Positions 18,305 to 28,200 of a DNA stretch of 64,000 bases are shown one piece after another. A program made the translations under genes and the position numbers. A model generated the notes under the pieces. That model was not told the origin of the DNA. It worked only from the letters and a program-made list of their open reading frames with translations, and made no database searches. Source of the DNA: an uncultured Clostridia bacterium (GTDB lineage Bacteria; Bacillota; Clostridia; Oscillospirales; CAG-272); assembly GCA_937894775.1 (NCBI GenBank), contig CALAXC010000008.1, positions 4,181 to 68,180 on the forward strand, read 5' to 3'. The number at the start of each line of letters is the position of its first letter. Position 1 is the stretch's first letter.

Positions 18305-19155
18305 TGTCAATTATTACACTTGAAAATATAGATTATTTTCACGCCAAAGGCACACCGTATCAGATCAAAGCTCTTGACGGTGTAAACCTAAATATACGTG
18401 AGGGATGTATAACCGGAATAATAGGGCATACGGGATCGGGAAAATCCACACTTGTTCAGATGTTCAACGGAATATTAAAGCCCAACTCAGGAAAGGTTCT
18501 TTTTGGCGGTGAAGATATTTGGAAAAAGCCTAAGGATATCAACAAGATCAGATTTAAAATCGGATTGGTAATGCAGTATCCTGAATATCAGCTGTTTGAA
18601 GAAACAGTGTATAAAGATATAGCTTTTGCGCCCAAAAATATGGGGCTCAGCGAAAGCGAGATAGATTCCTGTGTAAGAGAGGCGGCGAAGTTTGCCGATC
18701 TTTCAGAAGATCTTTTTGATAAATCACCGTTCGATCTCTCGGGCGGTCAGAAAAGAAGAGTGGCTATAGCGGGAATTATTGCGATGCGTCCCGATGTGCT
18801 TGTTTTGGACGAGCCTGCGGCAGGACTTGATCCGAGAGGAAGAGCGGCTATATTTAAAAACATAGTTGATTATCAACGCACAAGCGGAAAGACGGTAGTT
18901 ATAGTCAGTCACAGTATGGAAGATATGGCTAAATACTGCGATGATCTTGTAGTTATGTCAGAGGGAAAGATCTTGCTTTGCGGTGAGTGTCGCGAGGTAT
19001 TTTCACATTCCGATGTTCTGTTTGACGTAGGACTCGATATACCGCAAGTAACAAAGCTTTTTCTCGCTCTGAAAAAAAGAGGAATAGAACTCGATTGCGG
19101 TTCGTATACCGTTGAAGAGGCTTTGGAACAGTTGAAAACATTGTACAAATTATAG
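18304..19155 (+). CDS. ecfA2: Energy-coupling factor transporter ATPase EcfA2
   Basis: The second ATPase of the ECF module. At 283 residues it has Walker A GHTGSGKSTLVQ, Q-loop VMQYPEYQLFEET, signature LSGGQKRRVAIAG and Walker B LVLDEPAAGLDPRG. It pairs with EcfA1 and binds the EcfT coupling helices. Its start overlaps the ecfA1 stop (TAATG). Confidence 0.95.
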   Translation: MSIITLENIDYFHAKGTPYQIKALDGVNLNIREGCITGIIGHTGSGKSTLVQMFNGILKPNSGKVLFGGEDIWKKPKDINKIRFKIGLVMQYPEYQLFEETVYKDIAFAPKNMGLSESEIDSCVREAAKFADLSEDLFDKSPFDLSGGQKRRVAIAGIIAMRPDVLVLDEPAAGLDPRGRAAIFKNIVDYQRTSGKTVVIVSHSMEDMAKYCDDLVVMSEGKILLCGECREVFSHSDVLFDVGLDIPQVTKLFLALKKRGIELDCGSYTVEEALEQLKTLYKL

Positions 19156-19190
19156 TTTTTTCAATCAAGAAAATAAAAAGGAAATAAAAA

Positions 19191-20009
19191 ATGAGTGGTA
19201 TTTCGTTTGGACAGTATTATCCTGCAAGATCGGTTCTGCACCGTTTAGATCCGAGAATTAAGATAATACTGACAATACTGTATATAGTGTGCTCATTTAT
19301 GTGTAAAAACATATTGAGCTATATGCTGCTGCTTGTGTCTGCGATAGTTCTTATACTGATAGGCAGAGTTCCGCTGAAGATAATTTTAAAGGGGTTAAAG
19401 GGAGTACTTTTTATCCTGCTTTTTACAGCGATACTGAATATCTTTTGGACAACAGGCGAAACACCTTTGTGGCAGTGGAAATTTATTAATATTTACGCTG
19501 AAGGACTCTATGCGGCGCTGTTTATTGCGATAAGGATCTCAACTCTGATAATAGGAACGGGAATGCTTCTTACCTATACAACCACGCCGATAGCCCTTAC
19601 AAATGCTATTGAAGATCTGCTTTCGCCTTTGAAAAAGCTTCACGTTCCTGTTCATTCCTTTGCGATGATGATGACGATAGCGTTAAGATTTATTCCCACG
19701 CTTTCCGATGAGACCGAGAGGATCATGACAGCACAAAAAGCAAGAGGAGCGGATTTTTCAAACGGAGGACTCGTAAAAAGAGCCAAAGCGCTTATACCTG
19801 TTCTTATTCCGTTGTTCGTTTCGGCATTTAACCGAGCGGGAGATCTTGCTACCGCTATGGAGTGCCGTTGCTATAACGGAGGTGAGGGCAGAACGAGAAT
19901 GAACGTTCGTCACATTCGATTTGTTGATTTTATTCCGCTTGTTCTGATAATATTATTCGGAGCAGCCTTGATAACACTTAATATGCTTGGGATAGGATAT
20001 ACCGTATAA
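19191..20009 (+). CDS. ecfT: Energy-coupling factor transporter transmembrane protein EcfT
   Basis: The membrane scaffold of the ECF transporter, 272 residues. It starts with the conserved YYPARSVLHRLDPRIKI stretch. Hydrophobic segments follow, then a cytosolic coupling region with the Ala-Arg-Gly motif AQKARGADF and a second block AMECRCYNGGEGRTRM, which contacts the ATPases. It follows ecfA2 by 35 bases and is followed closely by truA, the usual Firmicutes order. Confidence 0.95.
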   Translation: MSGISFGQYYPARSVLHRLDPRIKIILTILYIVCSFMCKNILSYMLLLVSAIVLILIGRVPLKIILKGLKGVLFILLFTAILNIFWTTGETPLWQWKFINIYAEGLYAALFIAIRISTLIIGTGMLLTYTTTPIALTNAIEDLLSPLKKLHVPVHSFAMMMTIALRFIPTLSDETERIMTAQKARGADFSNGGLVKRAKALIPVLIPLFVSAFNRAGDLATAMECRCYNGGEGRTRMNVRHIRFVDFIPLVLIILFGAALITLNMLGIGYTV

Positions 20010-20019
20010 GGAGGGCAAA

Positions 20020-20784
20020 ATGAAGATACTACTTCGAATAGCTTTTCTTGGAAGCGATTACTGTGGATATCAGGTACAGCCAAATGGCATTACGGTTCAG
20101 CAAAGGCTTAACGAAGCGGCAAGGGATCTTTTTGGATATGAATGCGATATAGTTGGATGTAGCCGTACCGATAGCGGAGTTCACGCAAATGACTTTTGCG
20201 TTACCGTTGCGAAAAAGGGTGAATCTTTTATTCAAACAACGGTTCCAACCGAAAAAATACCGCAGGCGCTTTCGGTAAGATTGCCAAAAGATATTTCGGT
20301 TTTGTCAGCGAGGGAGGTTGAGGATTCTTTTCATCCGCGATATGACGTGCTGTACAAGGAATATCTTTATCAGATATGGAACGGTCAGGCGCGAAATCCT
20401 TTTTTGGAGGATAGAAGCTGGCATTGTCCAAAGCCGATAGATGAAGAAGCTTTGTTGCGAATGCAAAAAGCGGCAGAAGCATTTGTCGGTAAACACGATT
20501 TTGCGTCTTTTATGGCGGCGGATTCAAAAATAAAGGATTCTGTGCGAACTGTTATAGACGCAAGTGTTGTCAGGCAGGGTGATCTTATAATTTTTAAAAT
20601 AAGCGCAGACGGATTCCTTTATAATATGGTCAGGATCTTTACGGGGACGCTCGTTGATGTTGCTTACGGACGTATTGATCCTACGGATATCGTAAATATA
20701 ATAGGATCGCGTGACAGATCCAAAGCGGGAGTTACAGCTCCGCCGCAAGGACTGTTTTTGAATAAGGTAAAATATAAAGATTAA
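20020..20784 (+). CDS. truA: tRNA pseudouridine(38-40) synthase TruA
   Basis: TruA modifies uridines 38-40 in the tRNA anticodon stem. At 254 residues it has the catalytic Asp in GCSRTDSGVHA (around residues 47-57), RYDVLYKEYLY, and the C-terminal FLYNMVRIFTGTLVDVAYG. AAGGAGG precedes the ATG, ten bases after ecfT. Confidence 0.95.
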   Translation: MKILLRIAFLGSDYCGYQVQPNGITVQQRLNEAARDLFGYECDIVGCSRTDSGVHANDFCVTVAKKGESFIQTTVPTEKIPQALSVRLPKDISVLSAREVEDSFHPRYDVLYKEYLYQIWNGQARNPFLEDRSWHCPKPIDEEALLRMQKAAEAFVGKHDFASFMAADSKIKDSVRTVIDASVVRQGDLIIFKISADGFLYNMVRIFTGTLVDVAYGRIDPTDIVNIIGSRDRSKAGVTAPPQGLFLNKVKYKD

Positions 20785-20804
20785 ATGCGAAAGGAGGAGG
20801 GTAT

Positions 20805-22223
20805 ATGAAAGAGTCAAAGTTTAATGCTAAAAAGTTTTTAAAGGATGTGAAAAAAAGCTTTAAAAAACGTCCTGAAAAAGACGGTATATCTTCGGAAAAT
20901 GAAATAGAAGAAGACCTTGACAGCTTGAATGAAGATCCGATTCAGAATAATAAAGAAAAAACGGCCAAAGGTAAAAAAGACGGTAAAAAAGATTTCTTTA
21001 ATAGAGTAGGCGGATTTTTTGACCCTGAACCGCAAAAGGAAAGAGTTCTCAGCAAAGAGGACTTCAGAAGAGCGGGAGATGTATATTTTGCCTCTGTTTC
21101 GGCATTTTATAAAGTCATAGAGAGAATTTTGTGGGTTGTACTTATTCTTTTTCTGGTGTTTTCTTTAATGACTAATTATAAGGAAATAACATTTAATAAT
21201 TTCTTCTATCTGTTGAAGGACTTTTCAAGTGCCGCAGATACCGAAACCTCTAATTATCAGATACTTTCCTATGACTCGGATAAACGTCAGAAGTTTTCGC
21301 TTTTCAGAGGCGGAATAGTGAGTGCTTCACCTTCAAGTGTTTCAATATTTACAACAAGCGGAAGAAGAAGCTTGAAAAATAATAATGATTATTATTCTCC
21401 GAATATAGTTACCTGCGATAAATACGTTTTGGTTTATGATTCGGCAAGCGCATCTTTCTCGGTTTACAATTCCTTTTCAAAGGTTTATAATCAAAAGCTT
21501 GAAGATCCCATAACCGATGCGGCTTTTGCTGAGGACGGCTCATTTGCACTTGCAACAAGACAAGCAGATATAAAAACAGTTATTTATTTGTACGGTAAGG
21601 ATATAAAACAAAGAGGATATATTTCTCAAAGCGATTACGTTTTTGATATGGCGTTGAACAGCAAAGACGGGAGATTTGCCACGATAGCTTATGATGTAGG
21701 CGACGGAACGGGTGAAACGATAGTTACTTATTATGATGTTGATAATACGAATACCGCGAAAAAGCTTTATGAATATTCGATAGGCGGTGAATTTCCGATC
21801 ACTTGCTCATATCTTGAGAGCGGAGAACTTGCCGTTATAACCGATCAGTCGATAAGAATATTCGACGGAAAATTCAGAGAAACACGGTGTGAAAACTTTT
21901 TTGAGGCAGAAATAAGAGCATTCAGCGCAACGCGTGAGGGTGCGGTTGCCGTTGTAAGCTCGGGTACGGTCAGAACGGTATATGCGTTTGATTCAAGTGG
22001 AAATATGGTTTATAATAAACCGATCGGTGAAAATATTTTAAAAGCCGAGATGGTCGATAAGTATCTTTTTTTGCAGACTTCAACAGGTGTAATAAGAATA
22101 GATACCGATAGAAAGATACGCGAGTCTCTTTCCTCAAGTCAGGGCTCTATGTTGGTCTACAGTGAGGATACAGCTATAGTATGCGGAGAAGCTAAAGCCG
22201 AATACCTTGTTTTTGAAGATTAA
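20805..22223 (+). CDS. DUF5711-type membrane-anchored beta-propeller-like protein
   Basis: A 472-residue protein with a highly charged, Lys-rich cytosolic N-terminus (about residues 1-100) and one membrane segment (ILWVVLILFLVFSLM, about residues 109-123). A long extracytoplasmic part of repeating beta-strand-like units follows (for example VLVYDSASASFSVYN, IRIFDGKF, VYAFDSSGNMVYN, IRIDTDRKI), suggesting a PQQ/WD-like propeller. This matches the DUF5711 layout common in Clostridia. Function is unknown. GGAGGAGGG precedes the ATG, and it is probably in the truA transcript. Confidence 0.75.
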   Translation: MKESKFNAKKFLKDVKKSFKKRPEKDGISSENEIEEDLDSLNEDPIQNNKEKTAKGKKDGKKDFFNRVGGFFDPEPQKERVLSKEDFRRAGDVYFASVSAFYKVIERILWVVLILFLVFSLMTNYKEITFNNFFYLLKDFSSAADTETSNYQILSYDSDKRQKFSLFRGGIVSASPSSVSIFTTSGRRSLKNNNDYYSPNIVTCDKYVLVYDSASASFSVYNSFSKVYNQKLEDPITDAAFAEDGSFALATRQADIKTVIYLYGKDIKQRGYISQSDYVFDMALNSKDGRFATIAYDVGDGTGETIVTYYDVDNTNTAKKLYEYSIGGEFPITCSYLESGELAVITDQSIRIFDGKFRETRCENFFEAEIRAFSATREGAVAVVSSGTVRTVYAFDSSGNMVYNKPIGENILKAEMVDKYLFLQTSTGVIRIDTDRKIRESLSSSQGSMLVYSEDTAIVCGEAKAEYLVFED

Positions 22224-22293
22224 AAATAGAATTTTTTTAAAAAATTGTCATATATTTTTGGGAGGATAGTTCTTGTTTTGGGTTAATATATAA

Positions 22294-22911
22294 ATGAGAA
22301 CAAATAAGAAGAAAATGAAAAACATACCAAATATTTTGTCGGTCATAAGAATAATTTTAGTTTTAGTTTTTGTTGTAGTATTCTTTTTGCCAATAAGTAA
22401 AATATGGGCATTGATCGTATTTTTAACTGCTGGAGCAACCGACGTAGTAGATGGATTTTTAGCAAGAAAATATAATTGGATAACCGATCTTGGAAAGATT
22501 CTGGATCCTTTTGCGGACAAGCTTATGCAATGTACTGTTTTGGTTTGCCTTTGTATTGAAAATGTTGTGCCAATATGGTTTTTGCTTATTTTCTTCGCAA
22601 AAGAAATAATGACGCTCTTATTAGGATTTATTGCTATCAGAAGAAGAAGCGTAGTGGTAGTAAGTAAGTGGTATGGAAAAGCTTCTGTTTGCCTATTTTA
22701 TGCAACTATTTTCCTTGCGGTAATATTCAGATATTTATGTAACTGGAATATTGAAGGGTTGAATCAGTTGTTGTTGTTCTTGCCTGCCGCAATAATGGCT
22801 GTCTTTGCGTTTGGCGCATATATCGGCTATTATTCAAAGCTTTCCAAGGATAAAATTGAACACGGAAAGCTTAAAGATGTAATAAAAAATTCCCGAAAGG
22901 CTAAAAAATAA
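22294..22911 (+). CDS. pgsA: CDP-diacylglycerol-glycerol-3-phosphate phosphatidyltransferase PgsA
   Basis: An integral membrane enzyme making phosphatidylglycerol phosphate, the committed step to phosphatidylglycerol (the lipid donor for Lgt and LTA synthesis). At 205 residues it carries the complete CDP-alcohol phosphotransferase motif DGxxARx8GxxxDxxxD (TDVVDGFLARKYNWITDLG followed by KILDPFADKL). The start is uncertain: ATG at 22294 or 22315. The only strong ribosome site, GGAGG at 22261-22265, is too far from either. It is correctly spaced for a TTG at 22273, whose frame ends after six codons, immediately before the ATG at 22294. Confidence 0.92.
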   Translation: MRTNKKKMKNIPNILSVIRIILVLVFVVVFFLPISKIWALIVFLTAGATDVVDGFLARKYNWITDLGKILDPFADKLMQCTVLVCLCIENVVPIWFLLIFFAKEIMTLLLGFIAIRRRSVVVVSKWYGKASVCLFYATIFLAVIFRYLCNWNIEGLNQLLLFLPAAIMAVFAFGAYIGYYSKLSKDKIEHGKLKDVIKNSRKAKK

Positions 22912-22913
22912 TT

Positions 22914-25229
22914 ATGGTAATGTGTTCAAAGTGCCACAAAAGAGTGGCGGTAGTATTTGTCACTAAAATAGAAAACGGAAATAAGATAAACGAAGGACTT
23001 TGCATAAAATGCGCAAAGGATCTCGGTGTCCCTATAGATAATATGCTTGGGGATGTAATGAATCAGTTTGGAATTTCGCCCGATCAGATAGCCTCAATGG
23101 AGGATGAGCTTGGTGATATGCTCAGCGAGGGTGGACTCATTCCTACAGAAAACGATGACCTTGAGGAAGGCGGAGCGCCCGCTGTTGATATGCCAAAGCT
23201 TTTTGGACAGAACGGCGATCTTCCTATAGAAAACATTGAAAGAGGAGAATCCAAGCGCAAAAAAGCCGATAAAAAAGGAGAGGAACGTAAGAAAACAAAG
23301 TTCCTTGATACGTATTGCAGAAATCTTACCAAAAAAGCTGCAGACGGTAAGCTTGATCGAATAATCGGAAGAGATAGAGAGCTTGCAAGAGTTATACAGA
23401 TACTTTGCAGACGTCAAAAGAATAATCCGTGTCTTATCGGTGAGCCTGGTGTCGGAAAAACAGCAATAGCTGAGGCGCTTGCGCAGAGAATTGCTGATGG
23501 AAACGTTCCTTATAAGCTAAAAGGGAAGCAGCTGTATCTTGTTGATATGACTGCGCTCGTTGCGGGAACTCAGTTCAGAGGTCAGTTTGAATCGAGAATG
23601 CTCGGACTTATAAATGAAGTTAAAGAGGCGGGAAATGTTATTCTCGTTATTGACGAGGTTCATAATATTGTCGGCATAGGCGATTCGGAGGGAAGTGTAA
23701 ATGCCGCAAATATTTTAAAGCCTGCACTGTCAAGAGGCGAGATAAGAATTCTCGGTGCTACAACGCTTAACGAATACCGTAAATATATTGAAAAGGATAC
23801 TGCTCTCGAACGCAGATTCCAACCCGTAACGGTTGCCGAGCCTTCAATAGAAGATACAGTGAAAATGCTTGAAGGAATAAAGCATTATTATGAGGAATTC
23901 CACGCAATAAGAATTCCCGATCACGTTGTTTTCCGCGCGGTTACCTTTTCGGAAAGATATATAACCGACAGATATTTACCCGATAAGGCAATAGACCTTC
24001 TTGATGAGGCGGCATCGCATCTTTCTCTTACAAGCTCTGCACTTAACGAAACTCAGGAGATCCGTGAGGAATTGCTCTCTTTAAAGGATAAACGTGAGAC
24101 TCTTGAGGCAGAATCTCCCGCAGATGAAAAGGAAGCTCAAAGATGCTATGAAGAGATAGCTCAGATAAAATCTAAGGAGATCAAGCTTTCCGAACGTTTG
24201 CGCGAACTTGAACCGTCTTGCGATGCCCTTGAACTTACAGAGGCAGATATTGCTGAAGTAATAGAGGTGTGGACGGGTATTCCCGCAACCGATATAAGCG
24301 AAAATGAATTTGAACAGATAGATAAGCTTGCTCAGCGCTTAAAAAAGAAGATAATAGGTCAGGATGCAGCGGTTATCGCGGTGTCAAAGGCTATCAAACG
24401 AAGCAGAGCAGGTATTTCTTATAAGAGAAAACCCGTATCCTTTATTTTCGCAGGACCTACGGGTGTAGGTAAGACTGAGCTTGTAAAAACACTTGCGGCA
24501 GATCTTTTCCATTCTCCTGAAACACTTATAAGACTTGATATGTCAGAGTTTATGGAGAAGCATTCGGTATCGAGAATAATAGGAGCGCCTCCCGGGTACG
24601 TGGGATACGACGAGGCAGGACAGCTCACCGAAAAAATACGCAGAAGACCTTATTCGGTAGTTTTGTTTGATGAGATAGAAAAAGCGCATCCCGACGTTTT
24701 GAATATTCTTCTTCAGATACTTGATGACGGAAGAATAACCGATGCGAGAGGAAAGACTGTTAATTTTGAAAATACGGTTATAGTTATGACCACAAATGCA
24801 GGCTCCGATCGTTCGGGCGCAACTATAGGATTTTCTCCCGATGAGAACTCTCAGGAGGAAAGTGCAACTATGAAAGCGCTTTCTAAATTCCTTCGTCCCG
24901 AGTTTATAAACAGAGTGGATGAAATAATCACATTCCGTTCTCTTGATGAAAATGATTTCTGTGCTATTGCTGAAATTATGCTTGATGAATTGAAGGCAGC
25001 GCTTGCCGAAAAGAATATATCCTTTAAATATTCAAAACCTGCGGTAGAGTATATTGCTAAAAATTCTTATTCGAGAAAATACGGTGCAAGAAATATGCGC
25101 AGATTTATCAGAACAAATGTTGAAGATCAGCTTGCGGAGAAGATTATTTCTGATTACATGCGCACTATTTCGGGTGTAGCTCTTGGATATTCCAAAAAAG
25201 AAGATAAATTAACAGTAGAGTGTATTTGA
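22914..25229 (+). CDS. ClpE/ClpC-type AAA+ unfoldase with N-terminal zinc finger
   Basis: A 771-residue two-ring Hsp100 protein. The N-terminus has a four-Cys zinc finger (C4, C7, C30, C33) like McsA and ClpE, then a linker, not the usual Clp N-domain repeats. AAA1 has Walker [10 protein letters not shown] (residues 176-184) and Walker [11 protein letters not shown] short coiled middle domain (about 395-440) follows. AAA2 has [17 protein letters not shown] and the C-terminal D2-small domain. ClpE-like proteins feed damaged proteins to ClpP. Two bases after pgsA and one base before the next gene, so the three are one operon. ATG at 22914 or 22920. Confidence 0.9.
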   Translation: MVMCSKCHKRVAVVFVTKIENGNKINEGLCIKCAKDLGVPIDNMLGDVMNQFGISPDQIASMEDELGDMLSEGGLIPTENDDLEEGGAPAVDMPKLFGQNGDLPIENIERGESKRKKADKKGEERKKTKFLDTYCRNLTKKAADGKLDRIIGRDRELARVIQILCRRQKNNPCLIGEPGVGKTAIAEALAQRIADGNVPYKLKGKQLYLVDMTALVAGTQFRGQFESRMLGLINEVKEAGNVILVIDEVHNIVGIGDSEGSVNAANILKPALSRGEIRILGATTLNEYRKYIEKDTALERRFQPVTVAEPSIEDTVKMLEGIKHYYEEFHAIRIPDHVVFRAVTFSERYITDRYLPDKAIDLLDEAASHLSLTSSALNETQEIREELLSLKDKRETLEAESPADEKEAQRCYEEIAQIKSKEIKLSERLRELEPSCDALELTEADIAEVIEVWTGIPATDISENEFEQIDKLAQRLKKKIIGQDAAVIAVSKAIKRSRAGISYKRKPVSFIFAGPTGVGKTELVKTLAADLFHSPETLIRLDMSEFMEKHSVSRIIGAPPGYVGYDEAGQLTEKIRRRPYSVVLFDEIEKAHPDVLNILLQILDDGRITDARGKTVNFENTVIVMTTNAGSDRSGATIGFSPDENSQEESATMKALSKFLRPEFINRVDEIITFRSLDENDFCAIAEIMLDELKAALAEKNISFKYSKPAVEYIAKNSYSRKYGARNMRRFIRTNVEDQLAEKIISDYMRTISGVALGYSKKEDKLTVECI

Positions 25230-25230
25230 A

Positions 25231-27993
25231 ATGAATGAAAAATGGTTTGCACTACCTATAAATGAGGTAGAAAAAAAGTTAAAGACCAATGCCGCATCGG
25301 GATTGTCTTTAAAGGCGGCTCTTTCGCGAAAAGGAAAGGATGAGCCTTTCTTCAGGATAAAAAAGAAAAATATAGGAATTCTTATAGTTGATCTTTTTAG
25401 CGACTTTTTCCTGCTGTTGCTCACTCTTGTTGCTTTTTTTACGTTGTTTTTTGAAAGCGGAAGGATCATAGGAACTGCTGTGATCATTCTTATTCTTATC
25501 GAACTTTTGCTTATGTTTCTGTTGCATTTCAGGGACAGAAGAAGTTTAGAATCGCTTTCTTCGCTTTTTTTGCCGTCAGCAAGGGTAATAAGAGGCGGTA
25601 AGCTTTATATCTTAGATTATAAGGACGTTGTTGTAGGTGACGTTATTATAATTGAGAAGGGTGACGTTATCGGAGTGGACGCAAGATTGGTTTATTCCGA
25701 TAACTTAAAGGTCACGATGTCGGTTGACGGAAAAAAAGAAAAGATTCTGGAAAAACGTGCTAACGGACATATAAATCCTGCCGAGCTTTATGCTGAAAAT
25801 ATGGAAAATATGATCCATGCAGGCTCTACTATCGAAGAGGGAAGTGGAAGAGCAATAGTTATTTCAACGGGTGAATATACCTATTTAGGATCTATGACAG
25901 GTGGATTGGTTCAAAATACTGAAGATGCTTTGCCGGATCCTTTGAGAGCTTTGCGAAAGAGGTTTTCAAAGATATCAATGATACTTCTCATCGCATTGCT
26001 TCCGTTCTGTATAATAAGCTTGCTTTTAGGCAATCTTGGGGGAACAGCAATTCTTTCTCAAACCTTGATGCTGGTCCTTGCTTTTGGTGCTACTTGCAGA
26101 CTTTCAAGCTTTTCGCCGCTGTATATTGCTTTCTTTAATAAATATATAAGAAAAGCAGCTGTTTCGGATAATCCTTGTATCATACGTTCAGCCTATGCGT
26201 TTGATAAGCTTGCCGATACCGATTATATTTTTGTTCTCGACGGAAGTATAGCTACAGATGGAATTCTGCATTTTGAAGCGCTTGAAACTGCTGACGGGGC
26301 TTTGAAAAATCTTGAAAATATCACGGGAAGCGCAACCGAGCTTTATAATATGATATCTATATATGCCCAGGCGAGAAATTCTGCGCCGAGTATAGGAGTA
26401 AGATCGTACGGAATGATCGACGTAGCTGTCGAAGAACTTTTAAATAAGACTAATTTTGACAGAGAAGCCTTGAAAATACGGTGCACGGTAAATTCTTATC
26501 TTGCAGGCGTTGATAACAGCATAGGTGATACTGTAAGCTATGTCGAATTCGGTGAAAGCAAAGAAATGTATGTTTCTACGTCGAGTCTTTCTATAGAGGC
26601 TTGCGAGTTGGTTTATATTTCGGGTGAAATAAGATCGCTGAGTGAAGAGGGCATAAAGAGTATTAAAAATTCATTTTATACCGATATCAACTCCGGAAAA
26701 CGTCCGATAGTATTTATTTCTTCGGTTGAAGGTAAAAAATGTTTCGTTGGAATGCTTGTTCTCAGAGAAGGTCTTGACTATGCTACCGTACATACGGTAA
26801 ATGAATTCCGTAAGAATGGAATCAATGTTATAGTATTTTCAAACTGTCACGACAGAACCGATTCTGCACCGCAGATACCTGAACTTTTGAAGAGCGAAAA
26901 GGTAGCATCGTTTATTGATTTCTCGCGCAGAGATATTCCTGTTACCTTTGAATTCGGAAATTATAATGAGTACAGCGGATTTGGTGAAGAAGATATTTTC
27001 AAGCTTGCAACTCTTGTAAAATCAGAGGGAAAAACACTTTCCGTCATAGGCTTCTCCAATTACGCACGTAAAACTATCGATATAGCAGATGTATTTATTT
27101 CCTGCGCACCGATAAAAACCGAAGCAAGAGGACATCTTGGCGAGGAGATAACGGCTCTTGAAGTGCCGGGAGAAGAGAACAGCGCAAGCTGTTTGCAAAC
27201 GGTGAAGATAGATGCCGACGTATTGCTTATGCGTCCTAAAAACGGTAAGGGCGGACTTGAACCCATAATGAGAGTTATGGAGTACTGTAAGATAGCATAC
27301 CGAAATCTTAACAGATTTTTGATATATCTTTTCTGCGCACAGATAATGAGATTTATTGCAGTGATGTTTCCTGCATTTTTCGGCGGAGCAACGGCTGATT
27401 CAAGACATCTCGTTATGCTCGGAATGTTCTTTGATCTCTTTGCTTTGTTCCTGTTTATGACAAATACACGCAGAGCAGGTGTTTCGGTAGCGGGTGTTAA
27501 AAAAATGTATACCGAGCTGAAATTCAGAGATGTCTTTGCTAAATATAAGGATATTATACTGTGTTCGGTGTTTGGCGGAATACTTATAGTGCTTTTGCCG
27601 TCGATATTCGGATATTTCAACCTTTTCGGAGGATACATATACAAAGACGTCTATACTTATATGGCGCTGATGTTCTTGCAGCTCCTTTTAGTTGCCTGCG
27701 TTTATATGGTTGACATCAGAAACAAGGCTGGAATAAAGTATCTTTTCACAAGAAAGATCTTTGTAGCCGAGCTTTTGACATTCGTTTTGTTTACGGCGCT
27801 TTGCTTTATAGTAACTCCGATCGGAGATCTGTTTGGAGTAGAGCTTAGCTTTGTTACGGTAACACCGTTCTATTTCCTGCTTACCCTTGTTCCCGCGGCT
27901 GCATTCTTCGTTTGCTATTTGGTTATGGCTTTCGTAGCCGATACAAAAAAGGAAAATACAGCGCCTAAAAAAGTACAAAAAAGAAGCAAGTAA
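25231..27993 (+). CDS. P-type ATPase homologue lacking catalytic motifs (pseudo-ATPase)
   Basis: A 920-residue protein with P2-type ATPase architecture: a cation-ATPase N-terminal-like region, two helices (residues 50-100), an actuator domain (115-225) with GGKLYILDYKDVVVGDV and GDVIGVDARL, two further helices, a P/N domain, and a C-terminal membrane bundle. Key sites are degenerate. The actuator TGES position reads GKKE (167-170). The phosphorylation loop DKTGTLT reads DGSIATD, keeping only Asp337. The PEGLP motif in M4 is absent, and the hinge GDGVND position reads GFSNYA. It therefore probably does not hydrolyse ATP by the usual cycle. The frame is intact and the codon use normal, so it is maintained. 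It starts one base after the ClpE-like gene. Confidence 0.85.
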   Translation: MNEKWFALPINEVEKKLKTNAASGLSLKAALSRKGKDEPFFRIKKKNIGILIVDLFSDFFLLLLTLVAFFTLFFESGRIIGTAVIILILIELLLMFLLHFRDRRSLESLSSLFLPSARVIRGGKLYILDYKDVVVGDVIIIEKGDVIGVDARLVYSDNLKVTMSVDGKKEKILEKRANGHINPAELYAENMENMIHAGSTIEEGSGRAIVISTGEYTYLGSMTGGLVQNTEDALPDPLRALRKRFSKISMILLIALLPFCIISLLLGNLGGTAILSQTLMLVLAFGATCRLSSFSPLYIAFFNKYIRKAAVSDNPCIIRSAYAFDKLADTDYIFVLDGSIATDGILHFEALETADGALKNLENITGSATELYNMISIYAQARNSAPSIGVRSYGMIDVAVEELLNKTNFDREALKIRCTVNSYLAGVDNSIGDTVSYVEFGESKEMYVSTSSLSIEACELVYISGEIRSLSEEGIKSIKNSFYTDINSGKRPIVFISSVEGKKCFVGMLVLREGLDYATVHTVNEFRKNGINVIVFSNCHDRTDSAPQIPELLKSEKVASFIDFSRRDIPVTFEFGNYNEYSGFGEEDIFKLATLVKSEGKTLSVIGFSNYARKTIDIADVFISCAPIKTEARGHLGEEITALEVPGEENSASCLQTVKIDADVLLMRPKNGKGGLEPIMRVMEYCKIAYRNLNRFLIYLFCAQIMRFIAVMFPAFFGGATADSRHLVMLGMFFDLFALFLFMTNTRRAGVSVAGVKKMYTELKFRDVFAKYKDIILCSVFGGILIVLLPSIFGYFNLFGGYIYKDVYTYMALMFLQLLLVACVYMVDIRNKAGIKYLFTRKIFVAELLTFVLFTALCFIVTPIGDLFGVELSFVTVTPFYFLLTLVPAAAFFVCYLVMAFVADTKKENTAPKKVQKRSK

Positions 27994-28033
27994 AAATGAA
28001 TTGTAAACATTTTGTTAATTTGGATTTTCAATG

Positions 28034-28062
28034 TTGCAATATCAATATACTTGTGTTATAAT
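28034..28062 (+). promoter_or_regulatory. Promoter of rpsB-tsf
   Basis: TTGCAA (28034-28039), 17-base spacer, TATAAT (28057-28062). The mRNA would start near 28069, leaving about 130 bases of leader before rpsB. Confidence 0.75.
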
Positions 28063-28068
28063 TAAACG

Positions 28069-28200
28069 TAATTTGCGTGAAAAACACGTAAATAATAAAT
28101 CACACACGCCGTAAGAGGACGGCTCGGTGTTGTTTTGGCTTGGCACAAGGCAATTAAACCGTCATACGAGCGTGGTGGAAAAAACCGAAGGAGGACTAAA
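28069..28200 (+). promoter_or_regulatory. rpsB mRNA leader, possible autoregulatory RNA
   Basis: A long untranslated leader containing a hairpin: GCCGT (28108-28112) pairs with ACGGC (28119-28123), and outer ACAC/GGTGT segments can extend it. Leaders of rpsB often bind S2 protein to repress their own operon. Whether this one folds as a known class is not established. GGAGG lies 8 bases before the rpsB ATG. Confidence 0.45.

Noticed and set aside
17570..18310. Minus-strand open frame of 246 codons opposite ecfA1
   Set aside because: It mirrors the codon pattern of a strongly conserved ABC ATPase; no ribosome site and no protein motif.
28135..28200. N-terminal extension of ribosomal protein S2
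   Set aside because: The ribosome site GGAGG lies inside the extension, directly before the ATG at 28201 where all S2 proteins start.
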